Notes: a model not told the origin generated them from the letters alone. A DNA stretch of 19,205 bases from Methanocorpusculum sp. (GCA_017555685.1 JAFZFW010000120.1:1-19205); one strand, 5' to 3'; shown: positions 6,925 through 13,835, counted from the first letter of the stretch. Numbers and translations are program-made.

Positions 6925-7584
6925 TCAGAGTTCTGATGCCCGGTATCTGCAGGCATCAAAAAGAGGCGTGTCAAAAAGATCAAGCGGACCGGTAAGGATT
7001 CCATTACCCAGAGAGAATCCGAGTGCAACAACCGGAGTGACTTTTGTTCTGACGATTGCCGAGTCACAGAGGCTGACCGGAGAGAGTCCGCGGGCACTGA
7101 CAGAAGCATCCGCAAAGGTTTCCAGAAGTTCAGCAGTGGAAGAGAACTCACCTTCTGTTCTGCAGAGCATCACTGCAGGAACTGCTGCAGCCTGGTTTTC
7201 TCCTGCCGGAAGCAGACCATTCCAGATTGTTCCATCTGCAGAACCTGCAAGGAAGAGAACAAATGCCTCACTTTCGCGTTCTTCGAAGGTGAGGGTAAGT
7301 GATGAAGCAGGAGCAGGATTTTTGAAGAGCTTTCTTTCTGCAGAAATCTTTTCCCCGACTGCATATGCTTCAGCACGTACCGCTTCAGCTTCTGCAGTCC
7401 GCTCTGCATCACACACCATGAGGGAGACAACGCGGTCCCCCATGTGTGTTACCACAAAGTCATGCAGAACACCGCCCTTTGCTTTCCGGAAAACCTTGTC
7501 TACTGCCTGTAAGACATCCGGAAAGACACGGGTGCATCCGGCAATTCCGCCAAGAGGCTGAGAGTAAACCGTGACTGTATACAT
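6925..7584 (-). CDS. Shortened, catalytically degenerate paralogue of archaeal FBP aldolase/phosphatase
   Basis: The 219-residue product aligns by eye with the two ends of the archaeal bifunctional fructose-1,6-bisphosphate aldolase/phosphatase (about 360-400 residues). The N-terminal part (VTHMGD 45-50, TFEERESEAFVLF 99-111) matches VTHxGDD and EERxSEPxxxF; the C-terminal part (VVALGFSLGNGILTGPLDLFD, about 185-205) matches the LGFxLxNGxLxGPxDLFD block. Between them about 130-150 residues are missing, including the YVGKDD segment that holds the Schiff-base lysine. Metal ligands are also changed: the first Asp is Pro10, the next His is Cys17, and the second Asp of GDD is Arg51. It cannot be a normal enzyme. 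Its ATG overlaps the fbp stop (TAATG), so it is coupled to class I FBPase and may be a regulatory partner; that role is inferred. The frame is intact, so I do not call it a pseudogene. Confidence 0.75.
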   Translation of the reverse strand: MYTVTVYSQPLGGIAGCTRVFPDVLQAVDKVFRKAKGGVLHDFVVTHMGDRVVSLMVCDAERTAEAEAVRAEAYAVGEKISAERKLFKNPAPASSLTLTFEERESEAFVLFLAGSADGTIWNGLLPAGENQAAAVPAVMLCRTEGEFSSTAELLETFADASVSARGLSPVSLCDSAIVRTKVTPVVALGFSLGNGILTGPLDLFDTPLFDACRYRASEL

Positions 7585-8468
7585 TACTCGGTTGCTTCAA
7601 TCTTGGCAATCATGCCGTGGCTTCCGACATAGACAACGGTTCTCTGGTGAACCTCTTCCGGAACGATGTCAAGAGTAGTCTTGGTTCCATTAGATACAGC
7701 CCCTCCTGCCTGTACTGCGAGATAGCCGATCGGGTTTACCTCGAAGACTAAGCGGAGCTTTCCATTCGGCTGCTTCTCGCTTGGCGGGTATGCGTAGACG
7801 CCGCCGTACTGAAGAATCTGGTGGAAGTCTGCAACAAAGGATCCGGAGTAACGGTTCTTTGCCCCTTCATTTTCGATGCGGTTGACGAACTTTGCGTGTT
7901 TTCCGAGCCACTCGGTTCTGACTCCTCCGCTTCCGTAGAGGTTGCCTTCCGGAATCTTGACATGATCTTTGAGCATCTGGTAGACACCGTCTTTATCCTG
8001 TGCAAAGATGGCAACGCCTTTTCCGACAGAGACAGTCATGGTAGTCATCGGACCGTAGAGGATGTAGAATGCAGCCTTGAGATCCTTTCCTGCCTGCATA
8101 CAGCTTCCCTCATAGATTCCGACAATAGTTCCCACGCAGAGGTTGACTTTGATTAAGGAAGATCCGTCAAGCGGGTCCATAACAACAGAGTATTTTGCAG
8201 ACTCGGAGAGTTTGACAATGTCATCACGCTCTTCGGATGCCACTTCACGAACGAGCCCGCTTGCAGCGAGTACATTAGTAATGTGAGTGTCAGACCAGGT
8301 ATCCATCTCCGCCTGGGTTTCGCCGGAGGAGTTGGTCGAGTCAGCATAGTTCTGGTTGGAGATGAATGCATCACGAATCGGTGCTGCCTGTGCACCAATC
8401 AGAGAGATGATTGCAGAAAGGTCATCGTCGACCCCGCAGTTTTTGAGATATTCAGGCAGTGTGGTCAT
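7584..8468 (-). CDS. fbp: Class I fructose-1,6-bisphosphatase
   Basis: This enzyme removes the 1-phosphate of fructose 1,6-bisphosphate in gluconeogenesis, which autotrophic methanogens need for sugar synthesis. The 294-residue product has the metal-binding DPLDGSS (98-104), the upstream SEE (78-80), NSSGETQ, and the C-terminal block SGSFVADFHQIL...GGVYAYPP...GKLRLVFEVNP...AGG, with the HQR near the end, all typical of class I. The start at 8468 lacks a Shine-Dalgarno; a TATA-like ATTATTAG about 27 bp upstream would fit a leaderless transcript. The stop shares one base with the ATG of the degenerate aldolase/phosphatase paralogue. Archaea usually use the bifunctional type, so a class I enzyme may be a bacterial acquisition. 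Confidence 0.93.
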   Translation of the reverse strand: MTTLPEYLKNCGVDDDLSAIISLIGAQAAPIRDAFISNQNYADSTNSSGETQAEMDTWSDTHITNVLAASGLVREVASEERDDIVKLSESAKYSVVMDPLDGSSLIKVNLCVGTIVGIYEGSCMQAGKDLKAAFYILYGPMTTMTVSVGKGVAIFAQDKDGVYQMLKDHVKIPEGNLYGSGGVRTEWLGKHAKFVNRIENEGAKNRYSGSFVADFHQILQYGGVYAYPPSEKQPNGKLRLVFEVNPIGYLAVQAGGAVSNGTKTTLDIVPEEVHQRTVVYVGSHGMIAKIEATE

Positions 8469-8661
8469 AGTAACTATACTATATGCGCTTCAGACTAATA
8501 ATCATCAAGGTTGGAAGTAGAAGCATTTCTGGCAGGGCAGGATAGAGTACACAGAACAGGAGTCGAAATATATCTGTGTGTGAAAATAGTGCGAGGTTCG
8601 AGAGGATGCGAAGCAGACTCGAAGATCGAGCATGGATTTTCGAATGAAGTGAGAAAAGACA
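8469..8661 (-). other. Spacer between tRNA-Leu and fbp with small dyads
   Basis: This 193-bp spacer contains the presumed fbp promoter next to 8469 and several small dyads: ACACAGA and TCTGTGT arms near 8552 and 8573, TTCGAG and CTCGAA near 8597 and 8618, and CTCGA-AGA-TCGAG at 8618-8630. The stretch with GCGAGG and GGTTCGA near 8590 is faintly like the 3' half of the adjacent tRNA gene and could be a decayed fragment. No ORF is convincing. Confidence 0.3.
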
Positions 8662-8744
8662 TGCGAGGGAAGGGATTCGAACCCTTGAACTCCTAGAGAC
8701 TGCGCCCTAAACGCAGCGCCGTTGACCGACTTGGCAACCCTCGC
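8662..8744 (-). tRNA. tRNA-Leu (anticodon TAG)
   Basis: The minus strand folds as a class II tRNA. The acceptor stem is GCGAGGG with CCCTCGC and discriminator A at 8662. The D arm has GCC/GGC, the anticodon stem CTGCG/CGCAG carries loop TTTAGGG with anticodon TAG, the long variable arm is CTC-TAG-GAG, and the T arm is AAGGG-TTCGAAT-CCCTT. The discriminator A and long variable arm are as expected for archaeal tRNA-Leu. The 3' CCA is not encoded. No intron is present. Confidence 0.96.
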
Positions 8745-8888
8745 CTGATTGTCTAAATATATTGGCGGGAAACCACTAAATACTCTTCTATAAGGAAAAG
8801 ACAGGTGGAAAATTTTTCAGAACAGAAAAGAATGGAAGAACCATCGGTGAAAAAGTCTATCTTCCTTTACAGAGAATAGAATAATACT

Positions 8889-9041
8889 ATGGTTGTAGAA
8901 CATACCTGCGGATTCAAACGGGACATTTACTGTCGGGAATGCGGTACAGAACTGATTCAGAACTCGCGCGGAGAGCTTCTCTGTCCGAAATGCGGAAGAA
9001 GACCGGCAATCCTCTGCCCGCACTGCGGAAAGCTCTGGTAA
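8889..9041 (+). CDS. Small zinc-ribbon protein, 50 residues
   Basis: The plus strand encodes a complete 50-residue protein starting at ATG 8889. It carries Cys7, CREC (15-18), CPKC (32-35) and CPHC (43-46), the spacing of a rubredoxin-like double zinc ribbon. Such short proteins are common in archaea and usually have unknown roles in nucleic acid or protein binding. No clear Shine-Dalgarno is visible, so a leaderless transcript is likely. Its stop is one base from the stop of the convergent zinc-ribbon gene at 9043. The dense cysteine pairs make a chance ORF unlikely. Confidence 0.75.
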   Translation: MVVEHTCGFKRDIYCRECGTELIQNSRGELLCPKCGRRPAILCPHCGKLW

Positions 9042-9042
9042 T

Positions 9043-9312
9043 CTACGCAGAAGAAAGCCACTCTGCATACTTTTTCCGGACGAGTGCTACCTCTTCCGGA
9101 TGTAAATCAACACGGCCGGTATGCTGAAGATACCGGTGAACAGCAGAGATCAGTTCCTCTGCTTCGGAAAAATCATTCACTTCCAGATATACCGGAACCT
9201 CTGAAAGGGAAATCACCTCTCCGCAGACCGGACAGAGTTTCCACTTTCCATATTTATCCGTATACGTGAACTCACGGCAGTTCGGACAGCGTACGACCCA
9301 GTAACTGCTCAT
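9043..9312 (-). CDS. Zinc-ribbon protein, DUF1922-like
   Basis: The 89-residue product has an N-terminal zinc ribbon, CPNC at 9-12 and CPVC at 27-30, followed by a helical part, VNDFSEAEELISAVHRYLQ, ending near LVRKKYAEWL. The layout (ribbon, then a DFEEA-like helix) resembles the archaeal DUF1922 family as I recall it; its function is unknown. The start at 9312 has GAAGAG directly adjacent, too close for a normal Shine-Dalgarno, while a TATA-like TTATTTAC at about 9340 would place the transcript start next to the ATG. It converges on the 50-residue zinc-ribbon gene with a one-base gap. Confidence 0.7.
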   Translation of the reverse strand: MSSYWVVRCPNCREFTYTDKYGKWKLCPVCGEVISLSEVPVYLEVNDFSEAEELISAVHRYLQHTGRVDLHPEEVALVRKKYAEWLSSA

Positions 9313-9363
9313 CTCTTCTTTGATATTGGTTTGTCAGGTAAATAAGGTATCTGTAGTATTTTC

Positions 9364-9849
9364 TCAGAGACGCTGGATGATAGAGGTTGCCGCATCTGTT
9401 GCCGCCCGCATCTCCGGTTTCATGATAGCAACCGGGACATCAACAACCCGCTCCACAAGACCGGATAAGATTGGTGCACAGATAATACCTGCTGCGCCTT
9501 CGTTTCTTGCATGTACGGCTGCAACCAGACAGTCCTCCAGAGAGTTTGCGGTATATCCTTTCAGGCGGTATTCGATGCCGTTTGCCTGAATCTTTGTTCC
9601 CTCGATTTCATCAAGCAGGAATTTTGCGGCAATTACTGCGATGAACTTCCCGTGGTTCGGAGAAAAGACGGAAACGATTTTCTTAACAGTTGAAAGACGC
9701 GGGTCACGCTCGCCGGATGCGATTTTATACAAAGTGACTGCAGGAATTCCCGTAAGCTCTGAGAGCTGGCGGATAGACATTCCGCGTCTGTCAAGCTCTT
9801 CCTGAAACGCAATGCGGAAATCAGTCTCAAAAATACGCTGTTCAAACAT
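9364..9849 (-). CDS. XRE-family regulator with a C-terminal PrpR_N-like domain
   Basis: The 161-residue product has a Cro/CI-type helix-turn-helix (MSIRQLSELTGIPAVTLYKIASG, about 24-46), then a C-terminal alpha/beta domain, HGKFIAVIAAKFL through AAGIICAPILSGLVERVVDVPVAIMKPEMRAATDAATSIIQRL, which looks like a small ligand-sensing fold related to the PrpR N-terminal domain. I start at ATG 9849 because AAGGTG (9856-9861) lies 6 nt upstream; the in-frame GTG at 9858 is part of that Shine-Dalgarno. It is the only gene between the zinc-ribbon pair and the metal ATPase, on the same strand as both DUF1922-like and ATPase genes but separated by its own promoter. The target is unknown. Confidence 0.8.
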   Translation of the reverse strand: MFEQRIFETDFRIAFQEELDRRGMSIRQLSELTGIPAVTLYKIASGERDPRLSTVKKIVSVFSPNHGKFIAVIAAKFLLDEIEGTKIQANGIEYRLKGYTANSLEDCLVAAVHARNEGAAGIICAPILSGLVERVVDVPVAIMKPEMRAATDAATSIIQRL

Positions 9850-9893
9850 ACAAAACACCTTCTGATTAGTGATAATGTATTGCGTTAATTATT

Positions 9894-9920
9894 AAAAAAT
9901 ATGATGTGATGTATATCACA
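9894..9920 (-). terminator. Terminator or operator-like dyad behind the metal ATPase gene
   Basis: The dyad TGTGAT-ATAC-ATCACA (minus strand, 9905-9920) overlaps the stop codon of the ATPase gene and is followed by TCATATTTTTT, so it reads as an intrinsic terminator. The same dyad is also upstream of the XRE-type gene and could serve as a binding site. Confidence 0.5.
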
Positions 9921-11742
9921 CCTTCAGCATCCGCATAGAGTTGAGGATAGCAATCACTGCAACGCCGACATCTGCAAAGATTGCTTCCCACATGGTTGCA
10001 ACCCCAAAGAGTGCGAGGATAATCACCCCGAATTTGATGCCGAGCGCAAAGACAATATTCTGGATAACGATACGACGGGTTTTCTTTGCGATACGGATTG
10101 CCTCCGGAAGCCGTGTTAAAGAGTCATCCATGAGAACAACATCAGCGGCTTCTATAGCTGCATCACTTCCCAGAGCACCCATGGCCACACCGATATCTGC
10201 TCTGGCCAGAACCGGTGCATCATTGATTCCGTCGCCGACGAAAACGAGAGAGCCGTTCTTTTCCGCAAGCAGTTCCTCTACAGCAGCCACTTTATCCTGC
10301 GGGAGAAGGTTTGCCCGGAACTCTGCAGCACCAACACTGTCCGCAACCCGTTTTGCTGCTTCAGCCCTGTCTCCGGTGAGCATGACTGTCTTTCTGATGC
10401 CAAGAGAGCGAAGATCGGCAAATGCCTTCTGTGCTTCCGGCTTGATGGTATCTTCAAGGAGAACACAGCCAACATACACTCCGTCAACTGCCACATAAAC
10501 TGCTGTCCCCTCCGCACCATCCGGTTCGAAGAGCACGCCGTTTTCCTGCAGAAGTTTGGCGTTTCCGCTCAAAACCTGATGTCCGGCAACATCAGCAGAG
10601 ATGCCGCGGCCGGAAAGTTCTGTAATATTTTTGACACAGGAACGGTCAACCGTTCCAAATGCTTCGCGAATGGATACAGACAGCGGATGCGTACTCTCCG
10701 CTCCGGCATACGCTGCATAGTATAGTGCATCAGCGTCTGCTGATACGACCGAGAAGGTTCCGGAAGTAATAGTGCCGGTCTTATCAAACACGAAGGTGTC
10801 CGCTTTGGCAAGCGCTTCAAGGTAGTTGCCTCCTTTGATTAAGATGCCGTGCCTGGATGCCGCACCGATTCCGCCGAAGAAGCCGAGCGGAATGGAGATT
10901 ACCAGTGCACACGGACAGGAGACGACAAGGAAGATTAATGCCCTAAAGATCCACTCTTCCCAGACGCCGTTGAAAAACAACGGCGGGATGAAGGCAGCAG
11001 CAAGCGCGGCTGCGACAACAGCCGGCGTGTAGTAGCGGGCAAAAACACTGATGAAGTTCTCCGCCTTCGCTTTCTTTGCGGCTGCGTTTTCCACGAGCTC
11101 CAAGATGCGGGAGACAGCAGAGTCGCCGAAGGTTTTTACCGTCTTCACGGTCAGGACTCCGCTGAGATTGATACAGCCGGAAATTACCGCATCACCGACA
11201 GACACTGCCCGCGGCAGAGACTCGCCGGTTAATGCTGCGGTGTCAAGCTCGGATGTTCCTTCGATTACCTCCCCGTCAAGCGGGATGCGTTCTCCTGCTC
11301 TGATGAGAATGGTAGAACCAACCGGAACTTCTTCAGGAGATACCGTAACGAACTCATCTCCGCGAAGGAGGTTTGCAGTATCCGGAGCAATGCTCATGAG
11401 GTCAGCAATGGACTGACGGGAACGGGCGACTGCGACATCTTCGAAAAGTTCTCCGGTCTTGTAGAACAGCATCACAAAGACGGCTTCCGGATACTGGCCG
11501 ATAGCCAGTGCGCCGATGGTCGCAAGCCCCATGAGGAAGTTTTCATCGAAGACTCTTCCGCGGATGATGTTTCGTCCCGCATGATAAAGCACATCCCATC
11601 CAATGATAAAGTACGGGATGAGGAAGGCCAAAAGACGCAGAGCTCCATCCAGCGGGAGGAGAGAGACAAACGCAAACAGAAGAGCTGACGCTATGATTCG
11701 GGCGATGGTTTTCTTCTGTGACCGGGTGAAGGAAATCTTCAT
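9916..11742 (-). CDS. cadA: Heavy-metal P1B-type ATPase (Zn/Cd/Pb class), without its own metal-binding domain
   Basis: This integral membrane pump exports divalent metals using ATP. The 608-residue product has the order of a P1B ATPase: paired N-terminal membrane segments, TGES (172-175) in the actuator domain, the metal-site SCPCAL (CPC at 276-278) typical of Zn/Cd/Pb pumps, phosphorylation motif DKTGT (Asp320), the class motif HP (352-353), TGD (456-458) and GDGINDAP (503-510). A conserved Asp591 lies in the last membrane segment (FADVGVAVIAILNSMR). Bacterial relatives usually carry an N-terminal metal-binding domain; here it is a separate upstream gene with which this one overlaps by ATGA (11739-11742). 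The divergent HxlR-type gene is the likely regulator. The substrate metal cannot be fixed from sequence. Confidence 0.94.
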   Translation of the reverse strand: MKISFTRSQKKTIARIIASALLFAFVSLLPLDGALRLLAFLIPYFIIGWDVLYHAGRNIIRGRVFDENFLMGLATIGALAIGQYPEAVFVMLFYKTGELFEDVAVARSRQSIADLMSIAPDTANLLRGDEFVTVSPEEVPVGSTILIRAGERIPLDGEVIEGTSELDTAALTGESLPRAVSVGDAVISGCINLSGVLTVKTVKTFGDSAVSRILELVENAAAKKAKAENFISVFARYYTPAVVAAALAAAFIPPLFFNGVWEEWIFRALIFLVVSCPCALVISIPLGFFGGIGAASRHGILIKGGNYLEALAKADTFVFDKTGTITSGTFSVVSADADALYYAAYAGAESTHPLSVSIREAFGTVDRSCVKNITELSGRGISADVAGHQVLSGNAKLLQENGVLFEPDGAEGTAVYVAVDGVYVGCVLLEDTIKPEAQKAFADLRSLGIRKTVMLTGDRAEAAKRVADSVGAAEFRANLLPQDKVAAVEELLAEKNGSLVFVGDGINDAPVLARADIGVAMGALGSDAAIEAADVVLMDDSLTRLPEAIRIAKKTRRIVIQNIVFALGIKFGVIILALFGVATMWEAIFADVGVAVIAILNSMRMLKV

Positions 11743-11960
11743 GGCTCAATGAGTTTGCAGTCCGGCTCTACCTTGCGAATCGCTTTTTTGACCTCTTCAA
11801 GGATTGCCGGGAAGTTTTCCTCTTCCGCTTCCAGGATAAGCTTCTGTGTCATGAACGCGATAGTAGCAGAGTTGACGCCGCTGATTTTTTTGATTGCGTG
11901 TTCCATGTTTGCCGCACAGTGAGCACAGCAGAGGTTTTCGAGTTTGTATGATTTCTGCAT
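11739..11960 (-). CDS. Stand-alone heavy-metal-associated (HMA) domain protein
   Basis: The 73-residue product is one ferredoxin-like HMA domain. Its motif LCCAHCAANME (Cys11, Cys12, Cys15) is close to the GMxCxxC of HMA domains and to the DCANCA type in CadA. The C-terminal helix ends in KVEPDCKLIEP, as at the end of CadA HMA domains. Start ATG 11960 has AAAGGAAA about 6 nt upstream. It overlaps the ATPase gene by 4 nt (ATGA), so it is effectively the split-off N-terminal domain of the pump and could deliver or sense metal. Confidence 0.88.
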   Translation of the reverse strand: MQKSYKLENLCCAHCAANMEHAIKKISGVNSATIAFMTQKLILEAEEENFPAILEEVKKAIRKVEPDCKLIEP

Positions 11961-12038
11961 GATAGTTTCCTTTGGTTACTTAGTGTTGGATTTATATCCA
12001 TATAAAAGAAAAAGTTACTCTGAAGAGAGGAGATTTCC
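11961..12038 (+). promoter_or_regulatory. Divergent promoter region of the metal-efflux locus
   Basis: The 78-bp gap holds two overlapping TATA boxes: CATATAAAAG (about 11999-12008) on the plus strand for the regulator, and GATATAAATCC (about 11989-11999) on the minus strand for the HMA-ATPase operon. Both sit on the dyad TGGAT-TTAT-ATCCA (11987-12000). GTTACT is repeated directly at 11975-11980 and 12014-12019. A protein bound at the dyad would control both directions. Confidence 0.6.
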
Positions 12039-12410
12039 TTGGAGAAACCAGACCACACCCAGATATGTTTCTGCCCGCTGCACGGAATCCTGGATACCAT
12101 CAGCAAAAAATGGGCACTTATGGTGATTGCCGTGATTGGAAACAATGGCTCGGCCGGATTTAACGAACTCAAGCGGGCACTCTGCAACGTAAGCTCAAAG
12201 ACGCTTTCAAATACACTCAAGGATCTGGAAGCTCAGAACCTTGTTGAGAGAAGAGTTGCAGACACCATGCCGCCGACGGTTCAGTATTATCTGACAGTCT
12301 CCGGATGGGAACTGCGGGAACTGCTGATTCCGCTTCTGGAGTGGGTGCGCAAAAACGGCGGGCATGCAGAAGAAGGATGCCCGATTCATGTAAAAATGGG
12401 TGAGGATTAG
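12039..12410 (+). CDS. HxlR-family winged-helix transcriptional regulator, TTG start
   Basis: The 123-residue product follows the HxlR pattern: CPLHGILDTISKKWALMVIAVIG, then FNELKRAL...SSKTLSNTLKDLEAQNLVERRV, PPTVQYYLTVSGWELRELL and LLEWVRKN. It is a DNA-binding repressor or activator, usually a dimer. The start is TTG 12039, supported by GGAG at 12029-12032; no in-frame ATG lies nearby. Cysteines are arranged oddly: ICFCPLH (Cys10, Cys12, His15) at the N-terminus and GCPIH (Cys114, His117) at the C-terminus. Next to a metal pump these could bind metal. It overlaps cbiB by 4 nt, tail to tail. Confidence 0.88.
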   Translation: MEKPDHTQICFCPLHGILDTISKKWALMVIAVIGNNGSAGFNELKRALCNVSSKTLSNTLKDLEAQNLVERRVADTMPPTVQYYLTVSGWELRELLIPLLEWVRKNGGHAEEGCPIHVKMGED

Positions 12411-13324
12411 AAAAGTACCATCAGCAAGATGCCGACAGCCGCCGCAAGGATAGTCGTCCAGCGCATCACCGAAATAATCGAGCGGCCGCCTTCGGCAAGG
12501 CTGATTTTCCCATCCCCGATTCTGTATACCTCAGGCTTTTCAAAGCAGATACCGCAGCCTCCTGCAATCAGACTCATCGGGATTCCGCCGTTGAATCCCG
12601 GACGCTTTTTTCTGTCGCGGCAGTAACAGCGAACGGCATCTTTTGCCTTCCCCTTCATCGCAAAAATCAGCAGAAGGAGGATGCCGGTAATCCGTGCCGG
12701 AATAAACGCCAGAACATCATCAGCCCGTGCCGCAAACCAGCCGAGACGGATTCTCTCGTCACGATAGCCAAGCATCGCATCCATAGTGTTTGCACAGCGG
12801 AAGAGGACTGCGCCGAAAATTCCGGCACCGAAGATGAGTTCAAATACCGTAAACCAGAAAATCGGTGCAATGATGCTGTCAACCAGATTCTCTGCTGCTG
12901 ACTCGTATGCGCCGGAACGGATCTGCTCAAACGTCAGCGTCTTTGTATCCCGGCTTACCAGATACGAGACTGCACGGCGCCCTTCCTCCTCGCCCTTTGC
13001 AAGTGCATCCTCTACAGAGACCACATGCTCTTCCAAGGAACGCCAGCCGATACAAAAGGCAAGAGCGGCAATCGAGAAGAGGACAAAGACAATTTCCGGC
13101 GCAAAGAGATAGAGCAGAATGCAGGGAATAAAAGCGACAGCAACGGTAACAAGCCAGCCGAGGATTCCAGCCGCCCGTTCAAGCGAACGCGGATAAAAGT
13201 TCGTCCGTCCCCAGAAGCCGATGAGATTTCCAAGCAGAGCTACCGGATGAAACCGCGTCCGAGGGTCTCCAATCAGACGATCGAGAACAAGCCCGAAAAA
13301 AAGAGTTATTGAACCGAACGACAT
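12407..13324 (-). CDS. cbiB: Adenosylcobinamide-phosphate synthase (cobalamin biosynthesis)
   Basis: CbiB attaches aminopropanol phosphate to adenosylcobyric acid in the membrane, a late step in making corrinoid cofactors; methanogens need these for methyl transfer. The 305-residue product shows LDRLIGDPRTRFHPVALLG (14-32), SAAENLVDSIIAPIFW (142-157) and NTMDAMLGYRDERIRLGWFAARADDVLAFIPARITG (about 179-214), all family blocks, plus several membrane segments. The start at 13324 lies inside the end of the previous gene, overlapping it by 19 nt. No strong Shine-Dalgarno is seen. It is the third gene of a minus-strand operon and ends overlapping the HxlR-type gene, so termination must occur within that gene. 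Confidence 0.94.
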   Translation of the reverse strand: MSFGSITLFFGLVLDRLIGDPRTRFHPVALLGNLIGFWGRTNFYPRSLERAAGILGWLVTVAVAFIPCILLYLFAPEIVFVLFSIAALAFCIGWRSLEEHVVSVEDALAKGEEEGRRAVSYLVSRDTKTLTFEQIRSGAYESAAENLVDSIIAPIFWFTVFELIFGAGIFGAVLFRCANTMDAMLGYRDERIRLGWFAARADDVLAFIPARITGILLLLIFAMKGKAKDAVRCYCRDRKKRPGFNGGIPMSLIAGGCGICFEKPEVYRIGDGKISLAEGGRSIISVMRWTTILAAAVGILLMVLF

Positions 13325-13833
13325 GCAATATAAACGCCGGCAAGCATAATCACATAGATAATAAGACCCATCAGGAATCCCGGAGCACTCGGGAAGACTG
13401 CAATCCAGAGGATGAGGAGAATGAGTGCTAAGGCAGGCATAGCTGCGTTGATTACCATCGGCGGAATCTTAAACGGCTCTTTTTCAACCGGTGCTTCCTC
13501 GCACACGCACGGCTCCGGGTCCGGAAGCAGAACATTGACGGTAAACTCCTCACGGTGCATGCCGTATCCGGAGATCATCTGCATCGAAAAACTTCCGGGA
13601 TTTGCATTCGGCAGGATATCAATTCTGACCTCGGACTCATCCTGCACATAGAGATTTTCGTAGGTGAATCCGGTATAGGCGTTTGCCTCAGTCTTCAGTG
13701 TTGCATGCGTCGGCGCTCCGTAGTTTATGATACGAACATGAAGCGATGTTCCTACACTGACATCAACACTATCTGTAGAGATTTCCAGAGAGTTGATTCC
13801 AAGACGGTTTAATTGAACTTCAACAATTGCCAT
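13306..13833 (-). CDS. Small archaeal membrane protein, DUF7524-like
   Basis: The 175-residue product begins with a soluble beta-rich part (VEVQLNRLGINSLEISTD through EFTVNVLLPDPEPC) that resembles an Ig-like or cupredoxin-like sandwich, then has two C-terminal membrane helices (about residues 129-147 and 151-170) and no signal peptide. The layout recalls small archaeal proteins of the DUF7524 type; this identification is from memory and moderate. No function is known. Start ATG 13833 has AGAGGT about 4 nt upstream inside the preceding gene. It sits between the Trm112-like gene (2-nt gap) and cbiB (19-nt overlap). Confidence 0.7.
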   Translation of the reverse strand: MAIVEVQLNRLGINSLEISTDSVDVSVGTSLHVRIINYGAPTHATLKTEANAYTGFTYENLYVQDESEVRIDILPNANPGSFSMQMISGYGMHREEFTVNVLLPDPEPCVCEEAPVEKEPFKIPPMVINAAMPALALILLILWIAVFPSAPGFLMGLIIYVIMLAGVYIACRSVQ

Positions 13834-13835
13834 AA

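Noticed and set aside
6648..7151. 167-codon minus-strand frame spanning the rps12 leader and the end of the fbp operon
   Set aside because: It runs through a hairpin terminator and a promoter region and is out of frame with the recognisable FBP aldolase/phosphatase-like gene.
8745..8888. Gene in the spacer between tRNA-Leu and the 50-residue zinc-ribbon gene
   Set aside because: Only short open frames without start signals; it probably holds the promoters of the two divergent genes.
9850..9858. GTG start for the XRE-type regulator
   Set aside because: The GTG belongs to the AAGGTG Shine-Dalgarno of the ATG at 9849.
9941..10498. 185-codon open frame opposite the metal ATPase gene
   Set aside because: Low-complexity Ala/Ser/Arg product created by the complement of the ATPase gene; no promoter or Shine-Dalgarno.
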